From NCBI GenBank assembly GCA_037439465.1, contig JBBIVX010000001.1, forward strand, positions 62,001 through 126,000: a DNA stretch of 64,000 bases, in the 5' to 3' direction. The translations under genes were made by a program, and so were the position numbers. Each line of letters opens with the position of its first letter. Within the stretch, counting starts at the first letter, position 1. The notes below the pieces were generated by a model. The model saw only the letters and a list, made by a program, of their open reading frames with translations. It was not told the DNA's origin and made no database searches. Of the stretch, positions 9,833 to 18,810 are shown in pieces. This DNA is from Parasulfuritortus sp037439465. Its GTDB lineage: Bacteria > Pseudomonadota > Gammaproteobacteria > Burkholderiales > Thiobacillaceae.

Positions 9833-10465
9833 ATGACCATGGAAAGTGAAGTACGCGAACCCATGCGGGAAGCCGCCAGTGCGGGCGGAGACTTGCGGGA
9901 AAAGGTACGGCGTCTGGTACTGGACGCGGTGGTTGAGCATCAGGCCGATCCCGAGGCCCTGCGCGCGGTGATGCAGGAGACGGTGGCCGGGCTTGGCGAG
10001 GGACTGGGCGGTCATGCCGGCAACGCCGGCGAGACACTGCGCACAGCCTTGACCGGGTTGGACGAGGCCATGAGCAAGAGCCTGTTCGCGTTGCAGATGG
10101 CCGTGGAGGAGTCGTGGGAAAAAGGACGCCACTTTGCCGACACCGATCTGCGCAGCGCTTATGACGCGTTGCGCGGTCTGGAGGATGATCTGCTTGGCAC
10201 CTTGCGCAGCACCGGCGACAAGAGCCAGGGCCTGTTGCGCGAAGAATTCTCCCGGCTGGGCGAGCACCTCCGGCGCAACGGTACCGATACCGGCACCCAG
10301 ACCCGCCGGGTGCTGGAGGTGTTGAGCCGTGATTTGGGCGCCACCACCGCCGAGGCCGCCCGCGCCGTTCAGATCGATGCGCGCGAGGCCGCCGGCCGTC
10401 TGACCGCGGTCACTTCCGGCATCCTGCGTGGGCTGGCGGATGCCATGGATGGCCGTAAGGGTTGA
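9833..10465 (+). CDS. Helical protein of unknown function (DUF6781-like) upstream of ubiB-type kinase
   Basis: 210 residues, almost entirely amphipathic helix with few aromatic residues and no membrane segment or signal peptide. Regularly spaced Leu and Ala with charged residues (REKVRRLVLDAVVEH, DEAMSKSLFALQMAVEESWEKG, VLEVLSRDLGATTAEAA) recall phasin or apolipoprotein-like bundles. I associate it with a proteobacterial family of unknown function (DUF6781), not certain. ATG 9833 has GGAGGG six bases upstream. It precedes the UbiB-family gene by 36 bp, suggesting an operon and possibly a membrane- or lipid-associated role. Confidence 0.65.
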   Translation: MTMESEVREPMREAASAGGDLREKVRRLVLDAVVEHQADPEALRAVMQETVAGLGEGLGGHAGNAGETLRTALTGLDEAMSKSLFALQMAVEESWEKGRHFADTDLRSAYDALRGLEDDLLGTLRSTGDKSQGLLREEFSRLGEHLRRNGTDTGTQTRRVLEVLSRDLGATTAEAARAVQIDAREAAGRLTAVTSGILRGLADAMDGRKG

Positions 10466-10501
10466 ACCTGGAATCGAACCTGACTGACGCGCCGGTCCGC
10501 C

Positions 10502-12166
10502 ATGCTGCGTGAAACCGTGTCCATGGTGCGGGACATGCCGCGCCTGCACGAGATCGCCTCGGTGCTGATCCATTATGGCGGCGGCGACATCGTCCGCGCC
10601 CTGGGCTTGGCGCGGGTGCTGGAGAAGGCAGGCAAGCTCCTGCATTGGCGGGCCGCGGACGAGGTGGCTAGGCTGGACCTGCCCGTGCGCATGCGCCTGG
10701 CCATGACCGAACTGGGGCCGACCTTTGTCAAGCTCGGGCAGATACTCGCCACCCGCGTCGATGTCTTTCCGCCTGCCTGGATCGCCGAGTTCGAGCAGTT
10801 GCACAGCCAGGTGCCGCCCGCGCCCTTCGAATTGTTGCGGCCGGCGCTCGAAGCCCGCTATGGGCGCCCGCTCGAGGAGGTCTTTGCCAGCGTCGAGACC
10901 ACGGCCTTCGCCGCCGCCTCCATCGCCCAGGTGCATCGCGCCCGTCTCAAAGATGGCACGCCGGTAGTGCTCAAGTTGCGGCGGCCGGACGCAGTCGCCA
11001 AGGTGGAGGCGGATCTGCGCATACTTACCCATCTGGCTCGGCTGATCGAGTTCGACATGCCGGACCTGCGCCGCTATCACCCGGCGCAGATCGTGAGCCA
11101 GTTGCGCCGTTCCCTGATGAACGAGCTGGACTTGGCGAAAGAAGCGCGCAACCTGACGGTTTTCGCCCGCAACTTCGCCGCCGACGACACCGTAGGCATC
11201 CCCCGCGTCTATTGGGACTACTGCGATGAGATCGTCAACGTCCAGGAGGAGCTCGTCGGCGTGCCGGCCACCGACCTCGTTGCCGCCCGCGCCGCCGGCT
11301 TCGACCTGCCGCTGCTGGCGGCGCGCGGCGCCGACGCCGTGCTCAAGATGATCCTGTTGCATGGCCATTACCACGCCGATCCTCACCCCGGCAACGTCAT
11401 CTTCCTGCCCGGCAACCGCATCGGCATACTCGATTTCGGCATGGTGGGCCGTCTGACCGAGGCACGGCGGGCGCAGATCATCGACTTTCTCGGCGCCCTG
11501 ATTCGCAAGGACGAACAGGTGCTGCTCAACATACTCGGCGTCTGGGCGGGCGACGCCGAGATCGACGAGGACAAGCTGGCCTACGACCTCACCGAGATCA
11601 TCTTCAGCTACGATGACCTGCCCTTGAAGGACATCCGCATCGGGCCGCTCCTGTCCGATGTGACGGCGGTGATGCGGGAGAACAACCTAGTCATCCCGCC
11701 TGACCTGACCCTGCTGTTCAAGGCGCTCATCACCCTGGAGGGCATGGGGCACCAGCTCGACCCGGATTTCCACATGATCGATCACCTCGAACCGTTCGTG
11801 CTGGAGGTGATCGAAGCCCGCTATACCCCAGACGCCATCTATCACCGGGTGCGCCGCGGCCTGAAGGAGGCCGGCGAGCTGCTCGTCGGGCTGCCGCGCG
11901 ACCTCACCCGCCTGCTCAGGCAGGCCCGCCGAGGCCGTCTGCGCATCGACCTCGATCTCAAGCGTCTGGACCATTTCGGCCAGCAACTCAACAACGCCGC
12001 CAACCGGCTCACCGTCGGCGTCCTTACCGCCTCCCTGGTGGTGGGTTCATCGATCATCCTTACCGTTCCCCAGGCCCCAGGCTGGCTGGGCATGCTGGGT
12101 TTCTTCCTGGCCATGGTGAACAGCGCCTGGCTGATTTATACGATCTGGCTGTCGGGCAAGGAATAG
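10502..12166 (+). CDS. ABC1/AarF/UbiB-family atypical kinase
   Basis: 554 residues. Contains the family's KxGQ motif (FVKLGQILATR), the Ala-rich loop AAASIAQVHRA replacing the kinase glycine loop, the invariant Lys in VVLKLRRPD, the NELDLAKEARN ExD segment, catalytic HADPHPGNV and metal-binding LDFGMVGR. Two hydrophobic helices form the C-terminus (VGVLTASLVVGSSIIL and GMLGFFLAMVNSAWLI), as in UbiB proteins. The family supports ubiquinone synthesis through an ATPase activity on membrane lipids. The ubiE-ubiJ neighbours of genuine ubiB are absent, so this may be a paralogue rather than the main UbiB; I therefore leave out the symbol. Its partner is the helical protein upstream. Confidence 0.85.
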   Translation: MLRETVSMVRDMPRLHEIASVLIHYGGGDIVRALGLARVLEKAGKLLHWRAADEVARLDLPVRMRLAMTELGPTFVKLGQILATRVDVFPPAWIAEFEQLHSQVPPAPFELLRPALEARYGRPLEEVFASVETTAFAAASIAQVHRARLKDGTPVVLKLRRPDAVAKVEADLRILTHLARLIEFDMPDLRRYHPAQIVSQLRRSLMNELDLAKEARNLTVFARNFAADDTVGIPRVYWDYCDEIVNVQEELVGVPATDLVAARAAGFDLPLLAARGADAVLKMILLHGHYHADPHPGNVIFLPGNRIGILDFGMVGRLTEARRAQIIDFLGALIRKDEQVLLNILGVWAGDAEIDEDKLAYDLTEIIFSYDDLPLKDIRIGPLLSDVTAVMRENNLVIPPDLTLLFKALITLEGMGHQLDPDFHMIDHLEPFVLEVIEARYTPDAIYHRVRRGLKEAGELLVGLPRDLTRLLRQARRGRLRIDLDLKRLDHFGQQLNNAANRLTVGVLTASLVVGSSIILTVPQAPGWLGMLGFFLAMVNSAWLIYTIWLSGKE

Positions 12167-12339
12167 GCAGAGGATCCTCATCGCGTTTTTTTACTGCCGC
12201 TTCGGCCGCCATGCGCCCGCCGTATTCGCTAAAATGTGCGCTTGCTTAGCCCTTGCGCAGTGAACAGTTGGCGTCGCTACCCTGGGCTAACCGGCCGGGA
12301 CGGCGCCGATGGCCGTCGACCACACACCGCGCGAGCATC

Positions 12340-13422
12340 ATGGAACGTCTTTATAACTTCAGCCCCGGTCCGGCGGCACTGCCCCGGGAAGTCCTCGAAC
12401 AGGCCAGTGAGGAATTGATGAACTGGCAAGGCTGCGGCATGTCGGTCATGGAAATGAGCCACCGTGGCAAGGAATTCACCAGCATACTGGCGACGGCGGA
12501 GGCCGATCTGCGCACCCTGCTCGATATCCCGGCAGACTACCGGGTGTTGTTCCTGCAGGGCGGTGCCACCCTGCAATTCGCCCAGGTGCCGCTGAATCTG
12601 CTGGCGGGAGGCTCGGCCGATTATATCGTCACCGGCGACTGGTCCAGGAAGGCCCTCAAGGAGGCGCAACGCTATGGCGCGGCGCGTCAGGTCGTTTCCA
12701 CCGAGGCGGATGGCTTTACGTCGTTCCCTGCCTGGCAGGATCTCGATCTCGACCCCGCTGCGGCCTATCTGCATCTGTGCAGCAACGAGACCATACGCGG
12801 CGTCGAGCTGTTCGATTTTGACGCCATGCCGTCCGCCGTGCCGGTGGTGGCGGACATGAGTTCGCACATCCTGTCGCGGCCCATGGACGTCTCCCGCTTC
12901 GGTCTGATCTACGCCGGGGCGCAGAAAAACATCGGGCCGGCCGGGGTCTGCCTGGTGGTCGTGCGCGCGGATCTGCTCGGCAGGGCGGCGGCAGTGACGC
13001 CCACGTTGCTTGACTACGCCGTGCAGGCTGAGAACCATTCCATGCTAAACACCCCGCCGACCTTCGCCATCTATATGGCCGGACTGGTGTTCCGCTGGCT
13101 GATCGCGCAGGGTGGGCTCCCGGCCATGGAGCGGATCAATCGGGAAAAGGCCCGCCTGCTATACGCGGCCATAGACGCCAGCGATTTTTATCGCAATCCA
13201 GTGGCGCCAGCCTGCCGTTCGTGCATGAACGTGCCCTTCACCCTGGCGGATCCCGCCCTGGACGAGACCTTCATCGCCGAGGCCAAGGCGCGCGGCATCG
13301 TCCAGATCAAGGGCCATAAATCGGTGGGGGGGATGCGCGCCTCCATCTACAACGCCATGCCGCTGGAGGGGGTCGCCGCCCTGGTGGATTTCATGGCCGA
13401 CTTCGAGCGCAAACATGGCTAG
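12340..13422 (+). CDS. serC: Phosphoserine aminotransferase
   Basis: 360 residues; class V PLP enzyme converting 3-phosphohydroxypyruvate to phosphoserine, and also used in pyridoxine synthesis. It starts MERLYNFSPGPAALP as is normal. GGATLQFAQVPLNL, CSNETIRGVE and the PLP lysine in IYAGAQKNIGPAG near residue 195 are present, with a C-terminal HKSVGGMRASIYNA phosphate-binding segment. It is the first gene of the aromatic operon and overlaps pheA by 8 bp. The 173 bp upstream hold a TAAAAT -10-like box at 12230-12235, with no clear -35. Confidence 0.97.
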   Translation: MERLYNFSPGPAALPREVLEQASEELMNWQGCGMSVMEMSHRGKEFTSILATAEADLRTLLDIPADYRVLFLQGGATLQFAQVPLNLLAGGSADYIVTGDWSRKALKEAQRYGAARQVVSTEADGFTSFPAWQDLDLDPAAAYLHLCSNETIRGVELFDFDAMPSAVPVVADMSSHILSRPMDVSRFGLIYAGAQKNIGPAGVCLVVVRADLLGRAAAVTPTLLDYAVQAENHSMLNTPPTFAIYMAGLVFRWLIAQGGLPAMERINREKARLLYAAIDASDFYRNPVAPACRSCMNVPFTLADPALDETFIAEAKARGIVQIKGHKSVGGMRASIYNAMPLEGVAALVDFMADFERKHG

Positions 13423-14482
13423 CAAGGAACTGCGGCAACTGCGTGAGCGCATCGACACCCTGGATGACCAGGTGCTGAGCCTGCTCAACGAACGGGCGCG
13501 GTTGGCACAGGCCATCGGTCACCTCAAGAACGACGGCCCCATTTACCGGCCGGAACGCGAGGCCCAGGTGGTGCGGCGCCTGACCGCGGCCAATGGCGGG
13601 CCGCTGCCGGCGGAGTTCGTCGAGCGCTTGTTTCGCGAGATCATGTCTGCCTGCCGGACCTTGGAACAGCCCCTGACCATTGCCTACCTGGGGCCGGAGG
13701 GAACCTTTTCCGAGGCGGCGGCGATCAAGCAGTTCGGCCAGAGCATGCAGGGTCTGGCGCAGGAAAACATCGCCGATGTGTTTGACGCGGTTGAATCGGC
13801 GCAGGCGCACTATGGCGTGGTCCCGGTCGAGAATTCGACCGAAGGCGCCATCGGCCGCACCCTGGACTTGCTGCTCAATACCAGCTTGGTCATCTGCGGC
13901 GAGGTATTGTTGCCGATACGCCAGAATCTACTCGCCAGGACGATGGACAGGCGGGCGCTGCGCATCGTCTATTCCCACTATCAATCGCTCGGCCAGTGTC
14001 AGCAATGGCTGGACGCGCACCTGCCCTGGGCGGAGCGCAAGGCCGTCTCCAGCAACGCCAAGGCGGCGCAGATGGCGGCCAAGGAGGCGGGGGGCGCCGC
14101 CATTGCCGGCGAACTGGCGGCCGCCAAATATGGACTCGACATCGTAGCCGCCGGCATCGAGGACGCCCCCGGCAACACTACACGTTTTCTGGTGCTGGGC
14201 CAGAATGCGGCCGCGCCATCCGGTCGCGACAAGACCTCCCTGGCCGTTTACGCCAAGAATCAGCCGGGTGCCCTCATGGCCGTGATTGCCCCTTTTGCGC
14301 GTCTCAAGGTCGGGCTCTCCAAGCTGGAATCGCGTCCGGCCCGAAGCGGCGCCTGGGAATATGTTTTCTTCATCGATCTCGAAGGCCACCGCGCGGAAGA
14401 AAAAGTGGCCAAGGCCATCGACGAGGCCGCCAGCCATGCCCTGTCGCTGAAGGTGCTGGGGTCTTATCCGGCGGCGCTTTGA
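13415..14482 (+). CDS. pheA: Bifunctional chorismate mutase / prephenate dehydratase (P-protein)
   Basis: 355 residues making prephenate and then phenylpyruvate for phenylalanine. Residues 1-~85 are an AroQ chorismate mutase (LRERIDTLDDQVLSLLNERARLA). The dehydratase domain starts at IAYLGPEGTFSEAA, with VPVENSTEGAIGRTLD and the catalytic NTTRFLVLG motif (Thr-Arg-Phe). A C-terminal ACT domain has GALMAVIAPFARLKVGLSKLESRP, where the ESRP element binds phenylalanine, so feedback inhibition is expected. It overlaps serC by 8 bp and is followed by hisC after 10 bp, indicating translational coupling. Confidence 0.97.
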   Translation: MASKELRQLRERIDTLDDQVLSLLNERARLAQAIGHLKNDGPIYRPEREAQVVRRLTAANGGPLPAEFVERLFREIMSACRTLEQPLTIAYLGPEGTFSEAAAIKQFGQSMQGLAQENIADVFDAVESAQAHYGVVPVENSTEGAIGRTLDLLLNTSLVICGEVLLPIRQNLLARTMDRRALRIVYSHYQSLGQCQQWLDAHLPWAERKAVSSNAKAAQMAAKEAGGAAIAGELAAAKYGLDIVAAGIEDAPGNTTRFLVLGQNAAAPSGRDKTSLAVYAKNQPGALMAVIAPFARLKVGLSKLESRPARSGAWEYVFFIDLEGHRAEEKVAKAIDEAASHALSLKVLGSYPAAL

Positions 14483-14492
14483 GCGCAACATC

Positions 14493-15596
14493 ATGACACC
14501 GCTCGAACGCGCCCCCGCGCATATCCTCGCCATCGCCCCCTATCAACCGGGCAAGCCTATCCCGGAGGTGGCCCGCGAACTCGGCCTCGCCGAGACCGAC
14601 ATCGTCAAACTGGCCTCCAACGAGAACCCGCTCGGCCCCTCGCCCAGGGCCATGGCCGCGCTGACCGCCGCGCTGCCTGAGCTGGCCTTGTATCCCGATG
14701 GCAATGGTTATGCGCTCAAGACCGCCCTTTCTGAAAAGCTGGGTGTGGGGATGGACCAGATCGTGCTCGGCAACGGCTCCAACGACGTGCTGGAAATGGC
14801 CGCCCACGCCTTGCTTGCGCCCGGTGCCAGCGCCGTCTATTCGCAACATGCCTTCGCCGTCTATGCCCTGGCGACCCAGGCCGCCGGCGCCGTCGGCATC
14901 GAGGCGCCGGCGCTGGCCTTCGGCCATGACCTGACGGCCATGCAAGCCGCGCTGCGCGACGACACTCGTATCGTATTCATCGCCAATCCCAACAACCCGA
15001 CCGGCACGCTACTCACCGCCGACGCACTCCATGCCTTTTTGCGGACCGTGCCCGAGAGCGTCGCCGTGGTGCTGGACGAGGCCTATGGCGAGTTTCTCGA
15101 TGCGCCGGCGCGCCCCCCGTCGGAGCGCTGGCTCGCCGAGTTTCCCAATCTCATCGTCACCCGCACCTTTTCCAAAGCCTACGGCCTGGCGGGGCTGCGC
15201 GTCGGTTACGCCCTGGCCCGGCCCGAGGTGGCCGATCTGCTCAACCGGGTGCGGCAACCCTTCAATGTCAACAGCCTGGCCCTGGCGGCGGCCGCGGCCG
15301 CGCTCGACGACGCCGATTTTCTGGCCGAAGCCAAGCGCGTCAATGCTAGCGGCATGGCGCAATTGACGGCCGGTTTCAGGGCATTGGGACTCGACTGGAT
15401 AGCGTCGGCTGGTAATTTCGTCTGCGTCAAGGTTGGCGACGCGGCTGCCGTGTTCCAGGCGCTGCTGCGCCGCGGCGTGATCGTGCGGCCGGTAGCCAAC
15501 TACGGCCTACCGCAATACCTGCGGGTATCGGTGGGTCTGGAATGGCAGAACGCCCGCTTGTTGGCGGCGCTGGCCGAAAGTCTGGGGGTGGCGTGA
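14493..15596 (+). CDS. hisC: Histidinol-phosphate / aromatic aminotransferase
   Basis: 367 residues, fold-type I aminotransferase. LASNENPLGPSPRAM near residue 40, GNGSNDVLEM, NPNNPTGT, LDEAYGEF and the PLP lysine in TRTFSKAYGLAGLRVGYALARP are present. Sitting between pheA and tyrA, this copy most likely transaminates phenylpyruvate and hydroxyphenylpyruvate, while a second hisC would be expected in the histidine operon. That division of labour is known in related bacteria and is an inference here. Its stop overlaps the GTG of tyrA (GTGA). Confidence 0.93.
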   Translation: MTPLERAPAHILAIAPYQPGKPIPEVARELGLAETDIVKLASNENPLGPSPRAMAALTAALPELALYPDGNGYALKTALSEKLGVGMDQIVLGNGSNDVLEMAAHALLAPGASAVYSQHAFAVYALATQAAGAVGIEAPALAFGHDLTAMQAALRDDTRIVFIANPNNPTGTLLTADALHAFLRTVPESVAVVLDEAYGEFLDAPARPPSERWLAEFPNLIVTRTFSKAYGLAGLRVGYALARPEVADLLNRVRQPFNVNSLALAAAAAALDDADFLAEAKRVNASGMAQLTAGFRALGLDWIASAGNFVCVKVGDAAAVFQALLRRGVIVRPVANYGLPQYLRVSVGLEWQNARLLAALAESLGVA

Positions 15597-16477
15597 TCGA
15601 GCGTCTTGCCGTACTCGGCGTCGGCCTCATCGGCGGCTCGGTCGCGCTGGCCCTGAAACGGGCCGGCGCGGTGCGCCAGGTCGTCGGCTATGGCCGTGAC
15701 CGGGGCAACCTGGGCGTCGCCCAGTCGCTCGGCATCATCGACGAGATCGCCGCCGGCCCGGAACAGGCGGTCGCCGGCGCGGATTGTGTCCTGCTGGCCA
15801 TGCCGGTTGGCGCCATGGCCGAGACCTTCAGCCGCATCGCGCCGCATCTTGCCGCCGCCGCCCTATTGACCGATGCCGGCAGCACCAAGCAGGACGTGAT
15901 CGCCGCCGCCCGGAGCGGCCTGGGCGGGCAGATCGGGCGGTTCGTGCCCGGCCACCCCATCGCCGGCGCCGAGAAGAGCGGGGCATTGGCGGCGCGGGCC
16001 GATCTGTATGCCGGCCGCAATGTCATCCTGACGCCGCTGCCCGAGAATGCGGCCGCGACCGTCGCCGCCGTGGCCGACCTGTGGCGGGCGTGCGGTGCGC
16101 GGCTGATGGAGATGAGCGCGGCGGAGCATGACCGGGTGTTCGCTGCGGTCAGCCACCTGCCCCATCTGGCGGCCTTCGCCCTGGTTGACGAGTTGGCCTC
16201 GCGGCCCGAAGCCGGGCTGTATTTCCGCCTCGCCGGCAGTGGTTTCCGCGACTTCACCCGCATAGCCGCCAGTTCGCCCGAGATGTGGCGCGACATCGCC
16301 CTGGCCAACCGCGAGGCGCTGGCGGCCGAGCTGGATGCCTACGTCTCACGGCTCTCGCATCTGCGCGCCGCACTGGCGGCCGGCGACGGCCAGACCTTGT
16401 TCGATACTTTTATCCGCGCCAGTAAGGCGCGTGGCAACTGGACGCCGACCGGGACTTCTTTGGAAAACGATGAATGA
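15593..16477 (+). CDS. tyrA: Prephenate dehydrogenase
   Basis: 294 residues; oxidative decarboxylation of prephenate (or arogenate dehydrogenation) towards tyrosine. The Rossmann motif LGVGLIGGSVALALKR is at residues ~7-22, DAGSTKQDVI follows, and the catalytic-region GHPIAGAEKSG and HDRVFAAVSHLPHLAAF are present; the helical dimerisation domain completes it. The GTG start at 15593 overlaps the hisC stop (GTGA) and fits the family N-terminus. No ACT domain is present, so feedback control differs from the pheA product. It overlaps aroA by 4 bp (ATGA). Confidence 0.95.
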   Translation: MIERLAVLGVGLIGGSVALALKRAGAVRQVVGYGRDRGNLGVAQSLGIIDEIAAGPEQAVAGADCVLLAMPVGAMAETFSRIAPHLAAAALLTDAGSTKQDVIAAARSGLGGQIGRFVPGHPIAGAEKSGALAARADLYAGRNVILTPLPENAAATVAAVADLWRACGARLMEMSAAEHDRVFAAVSHLPHLAAFALVDELASRPEAGLYFRLAGSGFRDFTRIAASSPEMWRDIALANREALAAELDAYVSRLSHLRAALAAGDGQTLFDTFIRASKARGNWTPTGTSLENDE

Positions 16478-17769
16478 CTACTGCTGACCATATCGACCTG
16501 CCCGCCGCCCATGGGGCTCGCGGCACGGTGCGCCTGCCCGGCTCGAAGAGCATCTCCAACCGCGTCCTGCTGCTGGCGGCGCTGGCCGAGGGCACGACCG
16601 AAGTGAAGGCGCTGCTCGCTTCCGATGACACCCGCGTGATGCTGGACGCCCTGAAACAGCTGGGCGTGAACTGGAGCCATCACGAAGACAGTGACGACTA
16701 CCGGGTCGAGGGCGTCGGCGGCGCCTTTCCGGTCAAACAAGCCAACCTGTTCCTCGGCAACGCCGGCACCGCCTTCCGCTCGCTCACCGCCGCCTGCGCC
16801 CTGGCCGGCGGCGACTATACCCTGACCGGCGTGGCGCGTATGCACGAGCGGCCCATCGGCGACCTGGTCGATGCCCTGCGCCAGGCCGGCGCCCAGATTG
16901 ACTATCTGGAAAACAACGGCTACCCGCCGCTGCATATCCTCCCGCCCACGCCAAACAACGGCGAGATCCGGGTCAAAGGCAACGTCTCCAGCCAGTACCT
17001 CACCGGTTTATTGCTCTCTGCGCCATTGCTGGGGCGGGCGGTGACGATACGGGTCGAGGGCGAGTTGATCTCCAAGCCCTACGTGGAAATCACACTCAAT
17101 TTGATGCGGCGCTTCGGCGTCGAGGTGGAGCGGAACGGGTGGACTGCTTTCGTCGTCCCGGCGGCGCAATATCGCAGTCCCGGCTCCATCGAGGTCGAGG
17201 GCGATGCCTCCTCGGCTTCCTATTTCCTCGCCGCCGGCGCCATCGGCCACGGCCCGGTGCGGGTCGAGGGGGTCGGCCGCGACAGCATCCAGGGCGACGT
17301 GCGCTTTGCCGAGGCTTTGGCGCGTATGGGCGCGGAGATCGGTTTCGGGCCCAACTGGATCGAGAGCCGTCTCGCCTGCACCGACCGGCTCACCGCCATC
17401 GACCTCGACTGCAACCACATCCCGGACGCCGCCATGACCCTGGCCATCCTGGCCTTGTTCGCCGACGGCACCACGACGTTGAGAAACATCGGATCCTGGC
17501 GGGTCAAGGAGACCGACCGCATCGCCGCCATGGCGGCCGAGTTAAGGAAGGTCGGCGCGACCGTGGAGGAGGGGCCCGACTACATCAGGGTGACGCCGCC
17601 GGCAAAGCTGGTCGAGCACGCCGTCATCGACACCTACGACGACCACCGCATGGCCATGTGCTTCTCCCTGGTCAGCCTGGGCGGGGTGCCGGTGCGGATC
17701 AACGATCCGAAGTGCACGGCGAAGACCTTTCCGAACTATTGGGATGCACTTGCCACGATCGCGCAATAG
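16474..17769 (+). CDS. aroA: 3-phosphoshikimate 1-carboxyvinyltransferase (EPSP synthase)
   Basis: 431 residues; sixth step of the shikimate pathway. PGSKSISNRVLLLAALAEG (phosphate/substrate site) near residue 20, LGNAGTAFRSLTAACAL near 90 in the PEP and glyphosate region (GNAGTA with Thr-Ala, class I type), and YDDHRMAMCFSL near the C-terminus are intact. Start ATG overlaps the tyrA stop. Unlike many organisms, no tyrA-aroA fusion is present. A short unexplained frame follows before cmk. Confidence 0.97.
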   Translation: MTTADHIDLPAAHGARGTVRLPGSKSISNRVLLLAALAEGTTEVKALLASDDTRVMLDALKQLGVNWSHHEDSDDYRVEGVGGAFPVKQANLFLGNAGTAFRSLTAACALAGGDYTLTGVARMHERPIGDLVDALRQAGAQIDYLENNGYPPLHILPPTPNNGEIRVKGNVSSQYLTGLLLSAPLLGRAVTIRVEGELISKPYVEITLNLMRRFGVEVERNGWTAFVVPAAQYRSPGSIEVEGDASSASYFLAAGAIGHGPVRVEGVGRDSIQGDVRFAEALARMGAEIGFGPNWIESRLACTDRLTAIDLDCNHIPDAAMTLAILALFADGTTTLRNIGSWRVKETDRIAAMAAELRKVGATVEEGPDYIRVTPPAKLVEHAVIDTYDDHRMAMCFSLVSLGGVPVRINDPKCTAKTFPNYWDALATIAQ

Positions 17770-17773
17770 ACCG

Positions 17774-18055
17774 ATGACAATCCATCTGGATTTTCCGCGT
17801 TCGCCCTATGCGTTTTTGCCTCCAGAGCGACGCCGGTTTCCGGCGGCCCAAGTGTTGTGTGACGCCGCTTACGAAAAGCTGTGGCCGCCCTTGGTGACAA
17901 AAACCCGCACGATTCAGATCGAGTTGCGCCATTTCTCTGTCTATTACACCCAGGGTGCCCTGGAAGCCGGGGCGGCCAGCCTGCAGGAAGGCAAGTCGCA
18001 GCTAGTGTGCGACGCCGGCCAGACCATGACCCCGGTGCCGGTGAATGTGGACTAA
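17774..18055 (+). CDS. Hypothetical protein, possible remnant of a restriction/helicase N-terminus
   Basis: 93 residues starting MTIHLDFPRSPYAFLPPE, 4 bp after aroA. The first ~50 residues (DFPRSPYAFLPPERRRF, AYEKLWPPLV) recall, from memory, the N-terminus of DEAD-helicase/type III restriction-like proteins, which continue for many hundred residues. The rest (RTIQIELRHFSVYYTQ onwards) is not recognised, so the frame looks like a broken fragment or a chimera. It lies inside a highly conserved aroA-cmk spacing where homologous operons normally have no gene. If translated, it is co-transcribed with cmk. Low confidence in function; the ORF itself is clear and uses neighbour-like codons. Confidence 0.4.
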   Translation: MTIHLDFPRSPYAFLPPERRRFPAAQVLCDAAYEKLWPPLVTKTRTIQIELRHFSVYYTQGALEAGAASLQEGKSQLVCDAGQTMTPVPVNVD

Positions 18056-18069
18056 CGGTTGAGCATGGC

Positions 18070-18747
18070 ATGACAAAGATTTCGAACATCCCCGTCATCG
18101 CCATCGACGGCCCTTCGGCCTCCGGCAAGGGCACCGTGGCCGCGCTGGTCGCGCATGAACTGGGTTTCCACTACCTCGATAGCGGCGCGATCTATCGGGT
18201 GGCGGCTTATGCCGCCATGCAAAGAGGCATCGCCCTGGACGACGGGCCGGCCTTGGTCGCCTTGTCCCGTGCGCTGGACCTGCGTTTCGACGGCGCCGAG
18301 GTGTATCTGGACGGCAGGCCGGTGGGCGATGCCATTCGTACCGAGGCGGCGGGCCGGGCAGCCTCGCAGATTGCCGCGTTGCCGGCCCTGCGCGCGGCCT
18401 TTCTGGAACTGCAACGCGGCTTCCGCAAAGCGCCCGGCCTGGTCACCGATGGCCGTGACATGGGGTCGGTGGTATTCCCCGATGCGCGGGTCAAGGTGTT
18501 CCTGACCGCGACGGCCGAGGAAAGGGCGAAAAGGCGATATAAGCAGTTGATCGAAAAAGGATTCGATGCTAACCTCCCGGCCCTTGTGCAGGACTTGCGG
18601 GAACGCGACGCGCGTGATGCGAGCCGGACTTCCGCCCCCCTGCGCCAGGCGGCCGACGCGCATCTGCTGGATACCACGGCCCTGAGTATCGCCCAGGCGG
18701 TTGCTCAGGTGATCGAGTGGCACCGCGGGCTCCGGCCGCATAGCTGA
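18070..18747 (+). CDS. cmk: Cytidylate kinase
   Basis: 225 residues; phosphorylates CMP and dCMP. The P-loop IAIDGPSASGKGTVAALVA is at ~10-27, LDSGAIYRVAAYAA follows, then VTDGRDMGSVVFPDA in the CMP-binding domain and LTATAEERAKRR; AGRAAS in the insert domain matches the family. It starts at ATG 18070 with the usual TKISNIPVIAIDGPS. It precedes rpsA by 63 bp, the conserved cmk-rpsA-ihfB order. Confidence 0.97.
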   Translation: MTKISNIPVIAIDGPSASGKGTVAALVAHELGFHYLDSGAIYRVAAYAAMQRGIALDDGPALVALSRALDLRFDGAEVYLDGRPVGDAIRTEAAGRAASQIAALPALRAAFLELQRGFRKAPGLVTDGRDMGSVVFPDARVKVFLTATAEERAKRRYKQLIEKGFDANLPALVQDLRERDARDASRTSAPLRQAADAHLLDTTALSIAQAVAQVIEWHRGLRPHS

Positions 18748-18810
18748 CCCCATATCGGGTTTTTCATTTAACCAGCCCGTGGCGACACGGTTTTTCAGGC
18801 CCTTTACTCA

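Noticed and set aside
12167..12339. Riboswitch or attenuator before serC
   Set aside because: No leader peptide rich in Phe, Tyr or Ser, and no paired terminator/antiterminator stems seen; only a short GAGGATCCTC palindrome near a T-run at 12171-12193.
18749..18764. CCCATATCGGG stem and T-run after cmk as terminator
   Set aside because: Only three or four base pairs; rpsA is normally co-transcribed with cmk.
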